Of a DNA stretch of 64,000 bases, positions 46,535-55,889 are shown piece after piece. Each line of letters begins with the position of its first letter. Positions within the stretch are counted from its first letter, which is position 1. The translations under genes and the position numbers were made by a program. Source of the stretch: an uncultured Rickettsiales bacterium (GTDB lineage: Bacteria; Pseudomonadota; Alphaproteobacteria; UBA8366); contig CAJWTF010000004.1 in NCBI GenBank assembly GCA_913046825.1, forward strand, positions 11,224 through 75,223, in the 5' to 3' direction. The notes beneath the pieces are model-generated. The model did no database searches. It was given only the letters and a program-made list of their open reading frames with translations, and had not been told where the DNA came from.

Positions 46535-49198
46535 ATGACATCGCCATCCAATTTTGAAGCTGAATTTACCGTCAACGGTGATGCCGTCAACTATTACAGT
46601 CTCGCGCGTGCCGAAGCGACCGGGCTCGGTGACTTCTCGAGGTTGCCGAAATCTCTCAAGGTTTTGGCTGAGAACCTGCTGCGAAACATCGATAAACCGG
46701 CGGTCGGCGAGGAAGATCTTCGCGCCCTAGGTGGGTGGACGTCCGCACCGGAAATGGTTCGCGAAGTCGCCTACCATCCAGTCCGAATTTTGATGCCGGA
46801 CATGTCGGGCGTCCCACTCTTGGTCGATCTATCCGCCATGCGGGACGCGGTAAAACAGTTCGGCGGCGACCCGCAATCGATTAATCCGCGCCTGCCCATC
46901 GATTTCGTCATAGATCACTCGGTAAATGTGGATTTTCACGGTCAACCGGATGCCCTGCAGCGGAATATGGCGCTCGAATACGACCGCAACGGCGAGCGCT
47001 ACCGCTTCGTGAAATGGGCCCAGAAGGTGTATGAAAATATCTCCGTGATTCCGCCGGGCATGGGGATTCTGCACCAAGTGAACGTGGAACATATCGCGCG
47101 TGTCGTCTGGTCCGACGAGGTTGACGGCCAGCGCCGTGCCTATCCGGACAGTATGCTCGGTATGGATAGTCATACGCCGATGATAAATGCGCTTAGTATT
47201 TTTGGTTGGGGGGTTGGCGGATTGGAAGCCGGGGCCGCGATGCTGGGGCAGGCAGTCTCCATGCTTATCCCAAATGTGGTCGGCGTGCGGCTCTTGGGAG
47301 CCTTGCCGGAAGGCACGACGACGACCGATGCGGTGCTGACCGTGACCGAACGTTTGCGGGCCCACGGCGTGGTCGGAAAGTTCGTTGAATATCACGGGCC
47401 GGGGCTCGAGCATTTGGCGCTAACCGACCGGGCGACTCTCGCCAATATGTCGCCGGAATATGGGGCGACGATGGGATTCTTCCCTATTGACCAACGGACG
47501 TTGGAATTCTTGGAGACCACCGGGCGCGAGGCGGATCAAATCGCCTTGGTGGAGGCCTATGCGAAGGAACAGGGTATGTGGCCGGGGGCGGAAGATCCGG
47601 TTTTCACGGAGACGGTGGAAATAGACCTCTCCGAGGTGGAGCCGTGCCTCGCGGGGCCGTTCCGCCCGAACCAGCGCACCCCGCTTGCGGCCGTGCCGAA
47701 AAGCCACTCCGACGCGATGACGGAAATGCGCCGGTCAATGACTGAAGCACAGGTGCCGGGCGAGGATTTTACGCTCCGCGACGGAGCGGTTGTTCTGGCG
47801 GCGATCACCAGTTGCACCAATACATCGAACCCGGCGGTGATGATCGGAGCAGGATTGCTCGCCCGCAATGCGGTGCGCCGCGGGCTTCGCGCTAAGCCCT
47901 GGGTAAAGACGTCGCTCTCTCCGGGCTCTGCCGTGGTTGCAGATTATCTCACCAAAGCTGGATTGCAGGATGATCTGGATGCGCTGGGTTTTCACGTGAC
48001 CGGATTCGGCTGCATGAGTTGCGGCGGGCTTTCGGGACCGCTGCCGGAGCCCATCGCGGCGGCGATTCAGGACAACGATCTCGCTGTCGGCGCGGTGCTA
48101 TCCGGCAATCGGAATTTCGAGGGACGGGTGCACGCCCTCTGCCGGGTCAATTATCTGGCATCGCCGTTGTTGGTTGTCGCCTATGCATTGGCGGGACACC
48201 TCGAATGTGACATGACCGGCGACCCGCTCGGCGAGGACGAGAATGGTAATCCTGTGTATTTAAAGGATATCTGGCCGAGCCCGTCGGAAATCGACAGCGC
48301 AATTCGGGCCACCATCACGCCGGACCTGTATCGTACCCGCTATGCCACCGCGGGCGACGGCGATGCGAATTGGCAGGCATTACCGGTCGGCGACGGCGTG
48401 TTGTTTGATTGGCAAGCCGACAGCACCTATATCCAACCCCCACCGCTGTTTGAAGGTTTCGCACCGACGCCGGGGGCGATCACCGATATTCGCGGTGCGC
48501 GCGCCTTAGCGATGGTCGGGGACATGACGACGACGGACCATATTTCACCGGTTGGCGCCATTCCGGTCGATGTTCCGGCGGGCCAATATTTGCAAAGCCT
48601 CGGTGTGGCACCCAAGGATTTCAACATTTATGGCTGCCGGCGCACCAATCACGAAGTCATGTTGCGCGGCACCTTTGCGAACATCCGCCTCAAGAACGAG
48701 ATGGCGCCCGGCACCGAGGGCGGTTTCACGACCCATCAACCATCGGGTGACGTGATCACAATGTATGACGCAGCCATGCGCTACGCGGATGAAGGGACGC
48801 CCTTGGTCGTGATAGGCGGTGACGCCTATGGCACCGGATCGTCGCGGGACTGGGCAGCCAAGGGGACGAAGCTGTTGGGTGTCCGAGCGATTATTGCCGA
48901 GAATTTAGAGCGTATTCACCGCTCTAACCTGATCGGTATGGGCGTGTTGCCGCTGCAATTCCCTGACGGGATGACTCGCCAGACGTTGAAGCTCAATGGC
49001 ACGGAGAGTTTCGACCTTACGGGTCTTGCGGGCGGAATTACGGCGCGCATGGCCGTGCCGTGCCGCATTACACGCGCTGACGGGTCGGTCACGGAGGTTG
49101 AATTGCGGTGCCGCCTCGATACCGATGTCGAGGTCGAATACTACCGCCATGGCGGCATGTTGCATTATTGTTTGCGGGAAGCTCTTGAAGGCGCTTAA
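46535..49198 (+). CDS. acnA: Aconitate hydratase A
   Basis: An 887-residue aconitase of the AcnA/IRP type, converting citrate to isocitrate in the TCA cycle. The three [4Fe-4S] cysteines are visible in ITSCTNTSNP (near residue 430) and GFGCMSCGG (near residue 495). DSHTPMINALSIFGWGVGG and the C-terminal GSSRDWAAKGTKLLGVRAII swivel-domain motif are intact. The length is normal. It is followed 11 bp later by the ChaC-like gene. Base composition and codon use look like the surrounding core genes. Confidence 0.95.
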   Translation: MTSPSNFEAEFTVNGDAVNYYSLARAEATGLGDFSRLPKSLKVLAENLLRNIDKPAVGEEDLRALGGWTSAPEMVREVAYHPVRILMPDMSGVPLLVDLSAMRDAVKQFGGDPQSINPRLPIDFVIDHSVNVDFHGQPDALQRNMALEYDRNGERYRFVKWAQKVYENISVIPPGMGILHQVNVEHIARVVWSDEVDGQRRAYPDSMLGMDSHTPMINALSIFGWGVGGLEAGAAMLGQAVSMLIPNVVGVRLLGALPEGTTTTDAVLTVTERLRAHGVVGKFVEYHGPGLEHLALTDRATLANMSPEYGATMGFFPIDQRTLEFLETTGREADQIALVEAYAKEQGMWPGAEDPVFTETVEIDLSEVEPCLAGPFRPNQRTPLAAVPKSHSDAMTEMRRSMTEAQVPGEDFTLRDGAVVLAAITSCTNTSNPAVMIGAGLLARNAVRRGLRAKPWVKTSLSPGSAVVADYLTKAGLQDDLDALGFHVTGFGCMSCGGLSGPLPEPIAAAIQDNDLAVGAVLSGNRNFEGRVHALCRVNYLASPLLVVAYALAGHLECDMTGDPLGEDENGNPVYLKDIWPSPSEIDSAIRATITPDLYRTRYATAGDGDANWQALPVGDGVLFDWQADSTYIQPPPLFEGFAPTPGAITDIRGARALAMVGDMTTTDHISPVGAIPVDVPAGQYLQSLGVAPKDFNIYGCRRTNHEVMLRGTFANIRLKNEMAPGTEGGFTTHQPSGDVITMYDAAMRYADEGTPLVVIGGDAYGTGSSRDWAAKGTKLLGVRAIIAENLERIHRSNLIGMGVLPLQFPDGMTRQTLKLNGTESFDLTGLAGGITARMAVPCRITRADGSVTEVELRCRLDTDVEVEYYRHGGMLHYCLREALEGA

Positions 49199-49209
49199 TT
49201 TGCGCCCCC

Positions 49210-49848
49210 ATGGAGCCTAGTATCGAAATACCCGTCGGATTACGGTCAATACCCTGGTCCGACGATCGCCGCCGTGCCCATCTCGAAGAGACCATCGTCC
49301 GCGCGCCGGACCCTAACGCCATTTGGGTCTTCGGATACGGATCGCTGATCTGGGACCCTCGGTTCGTACCGTTGGAGACACGTGACGCGACTTTGGACGC
49401 GCATCGCCGTTCCTTTTGTTTCTGGACGACGATGGGTAGGGGCACGCCGGAACAACCGGGGCTCGGGCTCGCGATTGTGCCCGGTGGCGGACCAGTACAG
49501 GGGCTCGCGTACAGGCTCGACCCCGCTTCTATTGATGATGTATTGGAAGCGCTTTGGCTACGTGAGATGCGCGCCGGCGTTTATCATGCGGAGTGGAAAC
49601 GAATGGAAACGCCGGATGGAGACGTACATGCTATTGTGTATATCGCTAATGACGATCATCCCAATTACGCTGGCGATATAGCGCTCGAGGATCAAGCGCG
49701 GATCATGGCGAAAGCCAAGGGTGAGAAAGGCTGGAGTTATGAGTACCTCGGCAATCTGGTGAAAGAATTCCACCGCCTCAACATTGCAGACGAACACCAC
49801 TGCGCACTCTACGACCGGATCATGGAAATCGTCGCTAGCCGCGATTAG
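49210..49848 (+). CDS. Gamma-glutamylcyclotransferase, ChaC-like
   Basis: A 212-residue protein of the ChaC family, which cleaves glutathione or gamma-glutamyl peptides to 5-oxoproline. The substrate-binding loop WVFGYGSLIWDPRF opens the fold (about residue 37). The catalytic glutamate region LREMRAGVYHAEWK follows. The C-terminal GWSYEYLGNLVKEFHRLNI is family-typical. It is 11 bp downstream of acnA and probably expressed with it. It converges with the DUF1445 gene, also linked to 5-oxoproline. Confidence 0.88.
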   Translation: MEPSIEIPVGLRSIPWSDDRRRAHLEETIVRAPDPNAIWVFGYGSLIWDPRFVPLETRDATLDAHRRSFCFWTTMGRGTPEQPGLGLAIVPGGGPVQGLAYRLDPASIDDVLEALWLREMRAGVYHAEWKRMETPDGDVHAIVYIANDDHPNYAGDIALEDQARIMAKAKGEKGWSYEYLGNLVKEFHRLNIADEHHCALYDRIMEIVASRD

Positions 49849-49877
49849 TGTACGTGAATGTACGTTTGTGCATACGC

Positions 49878-50708
49878 TTAGGCTTCCGCGAGTTTCGGGA
49901 GCGCCTCTGCAGACCCTTTCGACGGTAAATCTGTAATCAACATATGCGCTGCGACATGAGTGATGCAGAGGTCGGGCTTAGCCTGCCTCATTACGACTTG
50001 CGGGGTAATGCCGCAGGCCCAAAACACCGGGACTTCACCGGGCTCGATGACCGGCGGTTCGCCATATTCAGGCTTCATGATGTCGTCGATACCGATGGCC
50101 GCCGGATCGCCGAAATGTACCGGTGAGCCGTGGGTTAGCGGGAAGCGGCTGGTGACTTCGACGGCTCGGATCGCGTCGGCCGGTTTGAATGGCCGCATGG
50201 AGCAGACCATCCCACCTTCGAAGGGGCCGGATTTTGTGGTGGCGATATTCGTCTCGTAGGCTGGGACCTCGCACCCAAGATCGATATGGCGCAAGGGCAA
50301 TCCGGCGGAGAGCAGAGCTTCCTCGAAGGAATAGGAGCATCCCAATACAAACGCGACGAAATCATCCTGCCAATAATCGCTGATATCCGTTACCTCTTCA
50401 ATCGCTTCTCCATTACGGAAGACGCGGTATTTGGAGACATCCGTGCGTAGGTCGAAATCGTGGGCTAAGGTCGGTAAAGTGGTCGAGCCCGCTTCCGAGA
50501 CCGCAACCAGCGGGCAGGGCTTTGGGTTGCGTTGGCAAAAGGTCGCGAAATCAAGCGCATACTTCGAAGGCAAGATGGCGAGATTTCCCTGAATATATCC
50601 CATGGCGAGGCCGGTAGTGTCGCTGGTGTACTGCCCTGCGCGGATCAACCGCCGCAGTTCCGTCGGCGATAGGTCGCGTAGATTTCGCAGGTTTTGGACG
50701 TCGTTCAT
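49878..50708 (-). CDS. DUF1445 / D-glutamate cyclase-like putative hydro-lyase
   Basis: A 276-residue member of the DUF1445 family. Seen: LRRLIRAGQYTSDTTGLAMG near the N terminus, FVLGCSYSFEEALLSAG, and VFWACGITPQVVMRQAKP near the end. The animal homologue is a D-glutamate cyclase that interconverts D-glutamate and 5-oxo-D-proline; bacterial members are annotated as hydro-lyases. Neighbouring ChaC and the 5-oxoprolinase 6 kb away support a 5-oxoproline link, by inference. The gene is divergent from the DUF3750 gene. Confidence 0.82.
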   Translation of the reverse strand: MNDVQNLRNLRDLSPTELRRLIRAGQYTSDTTGLAMGYIQGNLAILPSKYALDFATFCQRNPKPCPLVAVSEAGSTTLPTLAHDFDLRTDVSKYRVFRNGEAIEEVTDISDYWQDDFVAFVLGCSYSFEEALLSAGLPLRHIDLGCEVPAYETNIATTKSGPFEGGMVCSMRPFKPADAIRAVEVTSRFPLTHGSPVHFGDPAAIGIDDIMKPEYGEPPVIEPGEVPVFWACGITPQVVMRQAKPDLCITHVAAHMLITDLPSKGSAEALPKLAEA

Positions 50709-50839
50709 CAGTCTTCTCCCTTGCCGGAATTTTCGTTGCTATTCTCTGCCCTTAGGGAGCACGAGTCCACACATCCTCTGACGCGATTGTGTAAAGCTTT
50801 CCTTGTTCGGGCTGGGGCGAGACGCCACAATCCCGCCCG

Positions 50840-51625
50840 ATGAAATGGATGAAGCGTGTCAGCACACTGATGATCTTCCTGTTCACGGGACCTCTGCTGG
50901 TACTTGGCGGAGGTGACGTGATGGGAAAGGCGTGGTGGGAAGTCTCTCGAGAATCGGCGGAATTGGCCCCTGATCCCCGTACGGTGCCGGAAGCCGTCGT
51001 GCAGGTTTATGCGGCGCGTGCCTTCAGCTGGCGTGGCGCTTTTGGCGTGCATACCTGGATTTCTGTCAAACCGAGCGGAGCGACGGACTTTACCGTCTAT
51101 CATGTCATCGGTTGGCGGGTGCGCAACGGCGGCAACGCGGTAGTAATCGAGCGCGATATTCCCGACAGGCTGTGGTTCGGCGCGGTGCCTGAAATCCTTA
51201 CCGATATCCGGGGCCCCGGTGTCGATGCTGTGATCGCCAAGATCGATGCGGCGGCCCGCAGCTATCCCTATACCGACAGCTATACGGTTTATCCCGGGCC
51301 CAACAGCAACACGTTCATTGCCTGGATTGCGCGGCGCGTGCCGGAATTGAAACTTGATCTGCCACCAACCGCCATCGGCAAGGACTGGCTCGGCCTGGAC
51401 GGACCCGTGGCCCGCGCGCCTAGCGGCACCGGCTATCAGTTGTCGTTGTTCGGTTTAGCGGGAATTTTGGTTGGCACGGAAGAAGGCATCGAAGTAAACG
51501 TCATTGGATTGAATTTCGGTGTCGATCCGATGGATTTGGCGATCCGCCTGCCGGGCATCGGCCGGATTGGTCTTGGTGATAACGCGAAGGCCCGAACCCT
51601 GGCCGCAACGGGACAAAGAAAATGA
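50840..51625 (+). CDS. DUF3750 protein, membrane-anchored
   Basis: A 261-residue protein with an N-terminal hydrophobic segment (LMIFLFTGPLLVLGGGDV) acting as signal or anchor. The body carries the DUF3750 features: AFSWRGAFGVHTWISVKPSG, YHVIGWRVRNGGNAVV, and YPGPNSNTFIAWIARRVPEL. The asparagine/histidine pattern resembles papain-like or NlpC-type folds, but I would not claim catalysis. It faces the periplasm. The DjlA-like gene follows 19 bp later on the same strand. Confidence 0.78.
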   Translation: MKWMKRVSTLMIFLFTGPLLVLGGGDVMGKAWWEVSRESAELAPDPRTVPEAVVQVYAARAFSWRGAFGVHTWISVKPSGATDFTVYHVIGWRVRNGGNAVVIERDIPDRLWFGAVPEILTDIRGPGVDAVIAKIDAAARSYPYTDSYTVYPGPNSNTFIAWIARRVPELKLDLPPTAIGKDWLGLDGPVARAPSGTGYQLSLFGLAGILVGTEEGIEVNVIGLNFGVDPMDLAIRLPGIGRIGLGDNAKARTLAATGQRK

Positions 51626-51644
51626 CGCTGGAAAGGCGCATGAA

Positions 51645-52373
51645 ATGAGTGTTTGGGGTAAAATCATCGGTGGCGTCGGCGGGTTGATGATCGGCGGGCC
51701 GATCGGCGCCCTAATCGGCGCGGTCGCGGGCCATGCGGTTGATAAGGTGCGTTCGAATTCGGGAGAGCCGGAAGACGCGACCAAATCCGTCGCCTTCACC
51801 ATCGCGACCATTGCGCTCGGCGCGAAGATGGCGAAGGCGGACGGCGTTGTCACCCGCGATGAGGTCGACGCCTTCAAACGCGTCTTCCGGGTGCCGCCGG
51901 AGGACGTCAAAGACGTCTCCCGTGTCTTCGATCAAGCGCGAAAGGATAGTCGCGGTTTCGAGCCCTATGCCCGCCAAATCGCCGGAATGTTCGCCGATAA
52001 TCCCGCCGTGCTCGAGGAATTGCTCTATTGTTTGACCCTGATAGCCCGAGCCGACGGTGTGATGCATCCGGAAGAGGTGAAATATTTGCGCTCGGTCGCG
52101 GATATTTTTGGTCTCGATGATCATGCCTTCGAGCGGATCACCGAAGTCTCCGGCGACTTGGAGACATCCGATCCTTATAAGATTCTCGGCGTCTCCCGCG
52201 ACATGACCAACGACGAGATCAAATCCGCATACCGCTCCCTGGTTCGCGAAAACCACCCGGACAAACTGATCGCCGACGGTCTACCGGAAGAATTGATCGA
52301 TATGGCGACGGAAAAGCTCGCCGCGATCAACGACGCCTTCGATAAGGTTTCGACCGAACGTGGGATCAAATAG
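51645..52373 (+). CDS. DjlA-like co-chaperone with TerB and J domains
   Basis: A 242-residue protein in three parts: a short glycine-rich N-terminal hydrophobic segment (IIGGVGGLMIGGPIGALIGA), a TerB-like helical domain (about 45-150, with AKADGVVTRDEV and IARADGVMHPEEV repeats), and a C-terminal J domain (from DPYKILGVSRD) with the HPD tripeptide in RENHPDKL. This is the DjlA plan, stimulating DnaK ATPase at the inner membrane. The frame is open earlier, but ATG 51645 matches the family start. The amidase gene begins right after its stop. Confidence 0.85.
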   Translation: MSVWGKIIGGVGGLMIGGPIGALIGAVAGHAVDKVRSNSGEPEDATKSVAFTIATIALGAKMAKADGVVTRDEVDAFKRVFRVPPEDVKDVSRVFDQARKDSRGFEPYARQIAGMFADNPAVLEELLYCLTLIARADGVMHPEEVKYLRSVADIFGLDDHAFERITEVSGDLETSDPYKILGVSRDMTNDEIKSAYRSLVRENHPDKLIADGLPEELIDMATEKLAAINDAFDKVSTERGIK

Positions 52374-52377
52374 CGCC

Positions 52378-53070
52378 GTGAGCACGCCACTCACCATCGA
52401 GGATTATCCCTCGCCGAATTTTGACGCGCGCGAGGCTGGGACTCCTGTCGATATGCTGGTCATTCATTACACCGGCATGCTGAGTGGCGAGGAGGCCTTG
52501 GCCCGGCTCACCGATATCGAATGGGAGGTCAGCGCCCATTACATGATCGAGGAAGACGGCCGGGTTTTTCGCCTGGTCGCGGAGGAACAACGGGCCTGGC
52601 ATGCGGGTGTTTCCTATTGGCGCGGGCAACGCAACATCAATGCGCGCTCCATCGGCATCGAGCTGGTGAACCCTGGCCATGACTTCGGCTACCGGCCCTT
52701 TCCCGAGGCGCAGATGCGGGCGCTGGAAATCCTCGCTACCGACATTTTATCTCGCTACCCGATCGCACCCCGCAACGTGGTTGGCCATTCCGACATAGCC
52801 CCCACCCGCAAGAACGATCCGGGTGAGCTGTTCGACTGGCGTAGCCTCGCCGATAAGGGCATCGGCCACTGGCCCGAACGCGCGACGCACGGCCCCGAAA
52901 ACATTATGGATGCGCTCTCCTTCATCGGCTACGACATCCAAGATTACGCCCTCGCCGTTGCCGCCTTCCAACGCCACTTCCGCCCGATGGAAGTCCACGG
53001 CGTCACCGACCCGGACACGCAGTACTGGCTGCAAGGCACGGCCGAATTGTGCGAGCGAGCGGCGGGATAG
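52378..53070 (+). CDS. N-acetylmuramoyl-L-alanine amidase (AmiD-like)
   Basis: A 230-residue type-2 amidase cutting the lactam-amide bond between MurNAc and L-Ala. Zinc ligands are in LVIHYTG (first His), HYMIEEDG, and GHSDIAPTRKNDPGELFDW. A small peptidoglycan-binding-like helical domain forms the C terminus (IQDYALAVAAFQRHFRP). There is no signal peptide, which suggests a cytoplasmic recycling enzyme. GTG 52378 is used, 5 bp after the djlA-like stop; GTG 52360, overlapping that gene, is the other option. Confidence 0.85.
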   Translation: MSTPLTIEDYPSPNFDAREAGTPVDMLVIHYTGMLSGEEALARLTDIEWEVSAHYMIEEDGRVFRLVAEEQRAWHAGVSYWRGQRNINARSIGIELVNPGHDFGYRPFPEAQMRALEILATDILSRYPIAPRNVVGHSDIAPTRKNDPGELFDWRSLADKGIGHWPERATHGPENIMDALSFIGYDIQDYALAVAAFQRHFRPMEVHGVTDPDTQYWLQGTAELCERAAG

Positions 53071-53205
53071 TGCGCTTAAGTAACGTAGACGCCTCCTTTG
53101 GCAGACTCAGGCTTTACTTTCGGGTTCAGGCTTCGCCCACGCCGGAATGACAGGATGCGGTGACGTGTCTTCATTTTCAATGCGACCCCGACTTACACAA
53201 ACCGT

Positions 53206-53239
53206 CATTCCGAGGAGCGTAGCGAACCCGGAATTATGG
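53206..53239. repeat. Dispersed 34-bp repeat, copy 2
   Basis: Same 34-bp element as 38845-38878 (30/34 identical), here in the gap between the amidase gene and rnpB. The rest of the gap (53071-53295) also contains GGGTTCAGGCTTCGCCC-like and GGAATGACAGG pieces of the same repeat style, and no gene. Confidence 0.65.
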
Positions 53240-53295
53240 CCTAAACGCCTCACGCACACCGCGCCCACAAATGTAACTCTCATGCCCTAACTGCT

Positions 53296-53324
53296 TTCGC
53301 ACTTCACCGTTTCGCCTGTATAGT
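53296..53324 (+). promoter_or_regulatory. Likely rnpB promoter
   Basis: TTCGCA (53296-53301) and TATAGT (53319-53324) are separated by 17 nt. The -10 element lies 6 nt before the first base of the P1 helix of the RNase P RNA, the expected distance to the start of transcription. The -35 matches the consensus at 4 of 6 positions. Confidence 0.65.
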
Positions 53325-53330
53325 GATTTC

Positions 53331-53727
<397 letters not shown>

Positions 53728-53765
53728 TTTGTTCTATTACTTAAGATCCTCTCCCCATCCGTATG

Positions 53766-53785
53766 TATCCCATGATATCCCAAAT
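53766..53785. promoter_or_regulatory. Upstream pair of MraZ-type boxes
   Basis: TATCCCATGA then TATCCCAAAT: two TCCCA boxes 10 bp apart, the same unit as the array at the mraZ promoter. They lie 38 bp past rnpB and about 210 bp upstream of the main array. Either a second operator allowing looping, or an old duplication. No clear promoter elements are next to them. Confidence 0.55.
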
Positions 53786-53857
53786 AACTGCATTTACGAA
53801 CTAAACATGAACATTACAAGAACACAATAAGGCGGTGTCCGCTTATAGAACTCATTC

Positions 53858-53877
53858 AAACACTAGACCTAGTGTTT
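53858..53877. promoter_or_regulatory. 20-bp palindrome between rnpB and mraZ
   Basis: AAACACTAG and CTAGTGTTT flank AC. The 9-bp arms are perfect and the 2-nt centre is too small for a stable RNA loop of full length, so a protein-binding operator is more likely than a terminator. The surrounding 53786-53960 is AT-rich and has no gene. Confidence 0.45.
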
Positions 53878-53963
53878 TGAAGTGAATACACCGAGATTCT
53901 TTGTTTATTTGATGAGAACATGTATTACTATTATTTACGCTACTCGATTATTATTTGTTTGCA

Positions 53964-54013
53964 TTGACTTTCCATTTTATCCCATGATATCCCATGTTAT
54001 CCCAAAATAGCCC
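53964..54013 (+). promoter_or_regulatory. mraZ promoter with a four-box MraZ operator
   Basis: A -35 element TTGACT (53964-53969) is followed by TATCCCATGA, TATCCCATGT, TATCCCAAAA and TAGCCC in exact 10-bp steps (boxes at 53980, 53990, 54000 and 54010). TCCCA is the complement of TGGGA, the repeat MraZ is known to bind upstream of its own gene. The -10 is not clear because the boxes cover its position, which fits repression by occlusion. The mraZ ATG is 63 bp further on. Confidence 0.8.
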
Positions 54014-54076
54014 GGAGCGGGAATCCGCCTGGCCGTTTTGGACGGGGTTTAACGGAGACGAATTGGAAGTCATCCA

Positions 54077-54535
54077 ATGGCGTTGTTTGCCGGCACATAC
54101 GAGAACCGGATCGACCGTAAGGGGCGTGTATCCTTACCGGCCGATTTCCGTGCCGAGTTGCCGATTGAGGGCAATCGCATCGTCTATGTCTATCCGTCAC
54201 CACGCGGTGGCGCGCTCGAGGCCTGTGACCGGGCCTTTATGCAGCGCATGGCCGATAGTCTCGAACAATTCGATATGTTCTCCGACGAGGAAGATGATCT
54301 CGCTTCGATCATCGTTTCCGAAGCGCGCCGCGTCGCCATCGACGGTGATGGCCGGGTGGTTCTGCCGCCAGAGTTGATCAACTTCGCCGGGATTGACGAG
54401 ATGGTAACTTTCGTCGGCCGAGGAGCGCGCTTTCAAATTTGGGATCCGGCCGCTTTCACCGAGAACGCTGCCCAGGCGCGCGAACGGGCGAAAGGTCGGA
54501 CCATGAAGTTGCTGCCGATGGAGGGACGGGAATGA
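54077..54535 (+). CDS. mraZ: Transcriptional regulator MraZ
   Basis: A 152-residue DNA-binding protein with two AbrB-like (SpoVT) domains. The first shows [20 protein letters not shown], the second [20 protein letters not shown], each with the DxKGR-type core. MraZ represses the division and cell-wall operon from repeats in its promoter, and such repeats are present here. It overlaps rsmH by 4 nt (ATGA), the usual arrangement. A weak AGTCATCCA context precedes the ATG. Confidence 0.95.
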   Translation: MALFAGTYENRIDRKGRVSLPADFRAELPIEGNRIVYVYPSPRGGALEACDRAFMQRMADSLEQFDMFSDEEDDLASIIVSEARRVAIDGDGRVVLPPELINFAGIDEMVTFVGRGARFQIWDPAAFTENAAQARERAKGRTMKLLPMEGRE

Positions 54536-55521
54536 CCCCCAAGTCGACAAATACGGGCCCGCACATTCCAGTCATGCGCGACGAAGTCTTGGATGGCTTG
54601 GCGCTGCGGGACGGCGGGGCTTATGTGGACGGGACCTTCGGGGCCGGGGGATACTCGCGCGCCATTCTAGACGCTGCGGACACGACTCTCTGGGCCATCG
54701 ACCGCGATCCGGACGCCATAGAGCGCGGCAAACCCTTAATAGAAGAATACGCGCCACGCTTGGTCCTATTGCAGGGACGTTTTGGCGAGATGGCCGATTT
54801 GTTGCGCACTGCCGGTGTTGAGAAGGTCGATGGTATCGTCCTTGACCTCGGTGTCTCTTCGCCGCAGATCGACGAGGCCGAGCGTGGCTTTTCGTTCCGC
54901 TTCGACGGGCCGCTCGATATGCGGATGGACAAGCAAGGACCGAGCGCCGCTGACGTGGTGAATTCCATGGAGGAGAGCGAGCTCGCGCGTCTCATCAAAC
55001 AATTGGGCGAGGAACGCCGCTCCCGTCGCGTTGCCCGCGCCATCGTCAATGCCCGCACCGAAGCACCAATCACTCGAACGTCCGAGCTGGCCGACATCGT
55101 GCGCCGCGCTGTGCCGCAAGGGAAATCCAAGATCGACCCCGCGACCCGCACCTTCATGGCCTTGCGCCTTCACGTGAACGCGGAGCTCGATGAGCTCGAC
55201 GCTGTTTTGCGCGCTGCCGAGGAAGTGTTAGCACCGGGCGGTCGGCTGGTCGTTGTCTCGTTTCATTCGTTGGAGGACCGGCGGGTGAAGAATTTCATGC
55301 ATGAGCGCGGTGGTGCCTTGCCGTCAGGCTCGCGCCATATGCCGCCTACCGAAGCGCGGCACGCACCAAGTTTCCGTTTGCTGAAACGGGGCACGGTGAA
55401 ACCCGGTGATGCCGAGACATCACGTAATCCGCGCGCACGCTCGGCTCGGCTGCGTGCCGTAGAGCGCACGACCGAAGCACCGTGGCCCCCCGAGCGTCGG
55501 CTTGGGGAGTATGTGGCATGA
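54532..55521 (+). CDS. rsmH: 16S rRNA (cytosine(1402)-N(4))-methyltransferase
   Basis: A 329-residue SAM methyltransferase that modifies C1402 of 16S r[16 protein letters not shown] opens the protein. [19 protein letters not shown] is the SAM-binding segment. [20 protein letters not shown] and [16 protein letters not shown] are family signatures. The start ATG 54532 overlaps the mraZ stop and GGAGGGACGGG lies just before it. Its own stop overlaps ftsL. Confidence 0.96.
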   Translation: MTPKSTNTGPHIPVMRDEVLDGLALRDGGAYVDGTFGAGGYSRAILDAADTTLWAIDRDPDAIERGKPLIEEYAPRLVLLQGRFGEMADLLRTAGVEKVDGIVLDLGVSSPQIDEAERGFSFRFDGPLDMRMDKQGPSAADVVNSMEESELARLIKQLGEERRSRRVARAIVNARTEAPITRTSELADIVRRAVPQGKSKIDPATRTFMALRLHVNAELDELDAVLRAAEEVLAPGGRLVVVSFHSLEDRRVKNFMHERGGALPSGSRHMPPTEARHAPSFRLLKRGTVKPGDAETSRNPRARSARLRAVERTTEAPWPPERRLGEYVA

Positions 55522-55889
55522 TGAAAATCTCCTTTATTGCTGTATGGCTATTGTTGGCCGCGGGCGCGGTCGCCGCGATGTTCCACATTACGTTTGAGGT
55601 CGAGAAGCTTGAGGCCCGCTTGCACGACATCAATCGCCAGATAGTGCGCGAGCAAGAAACCACCCACGTCTTGCAAGCCGAGTGGAGCTATCTCAATCGC
55701 CCGCAACGGATCGAATCGCTGTCGAAGAAATTGCTGCCGAACCTAGTGCCGGTGGCATCCGCTCAGTTCATCACATTCGCGCGTTTGCCAAAGCGCCGCG
55801 GCGCGGGAGGTGCGATTGACGCGCCGTCCGTCGCACCGGCTCGGTTCACACCGGCGGCAAAACACGCCATGGGAGGCCGGCTCCAATGA
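55518..55889 (+). CDS. ftsL: Cell division protein FtsL
   Basis: A 123-residue single-pass membrane protein: helix [20 protein letters not shown] at residues 4-23, then a periplasmic coiled coil ([20 protein letters not shown]) and a proline/alanine-rich tail. This is the plan of alphaproteobacterial FtsL, which bridges FtsB and the FtsWI synthase. Sequence identity in this family is low, so position between rsmH and ftsI (4-nt overlaps on both sides) is the strongest evidence. Confidence 0.88.
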   Translation: MMKISFIAVWLLLAAGAVAAMFHITFEVEKLEARLHDINRQIVREQETTHVLQAEWSYLNRPQRIESLSKKLLPNLVPVASAQFITFARLPKRRGAGGAIDAPSVAPARFTPAAKHAMGGRLQ

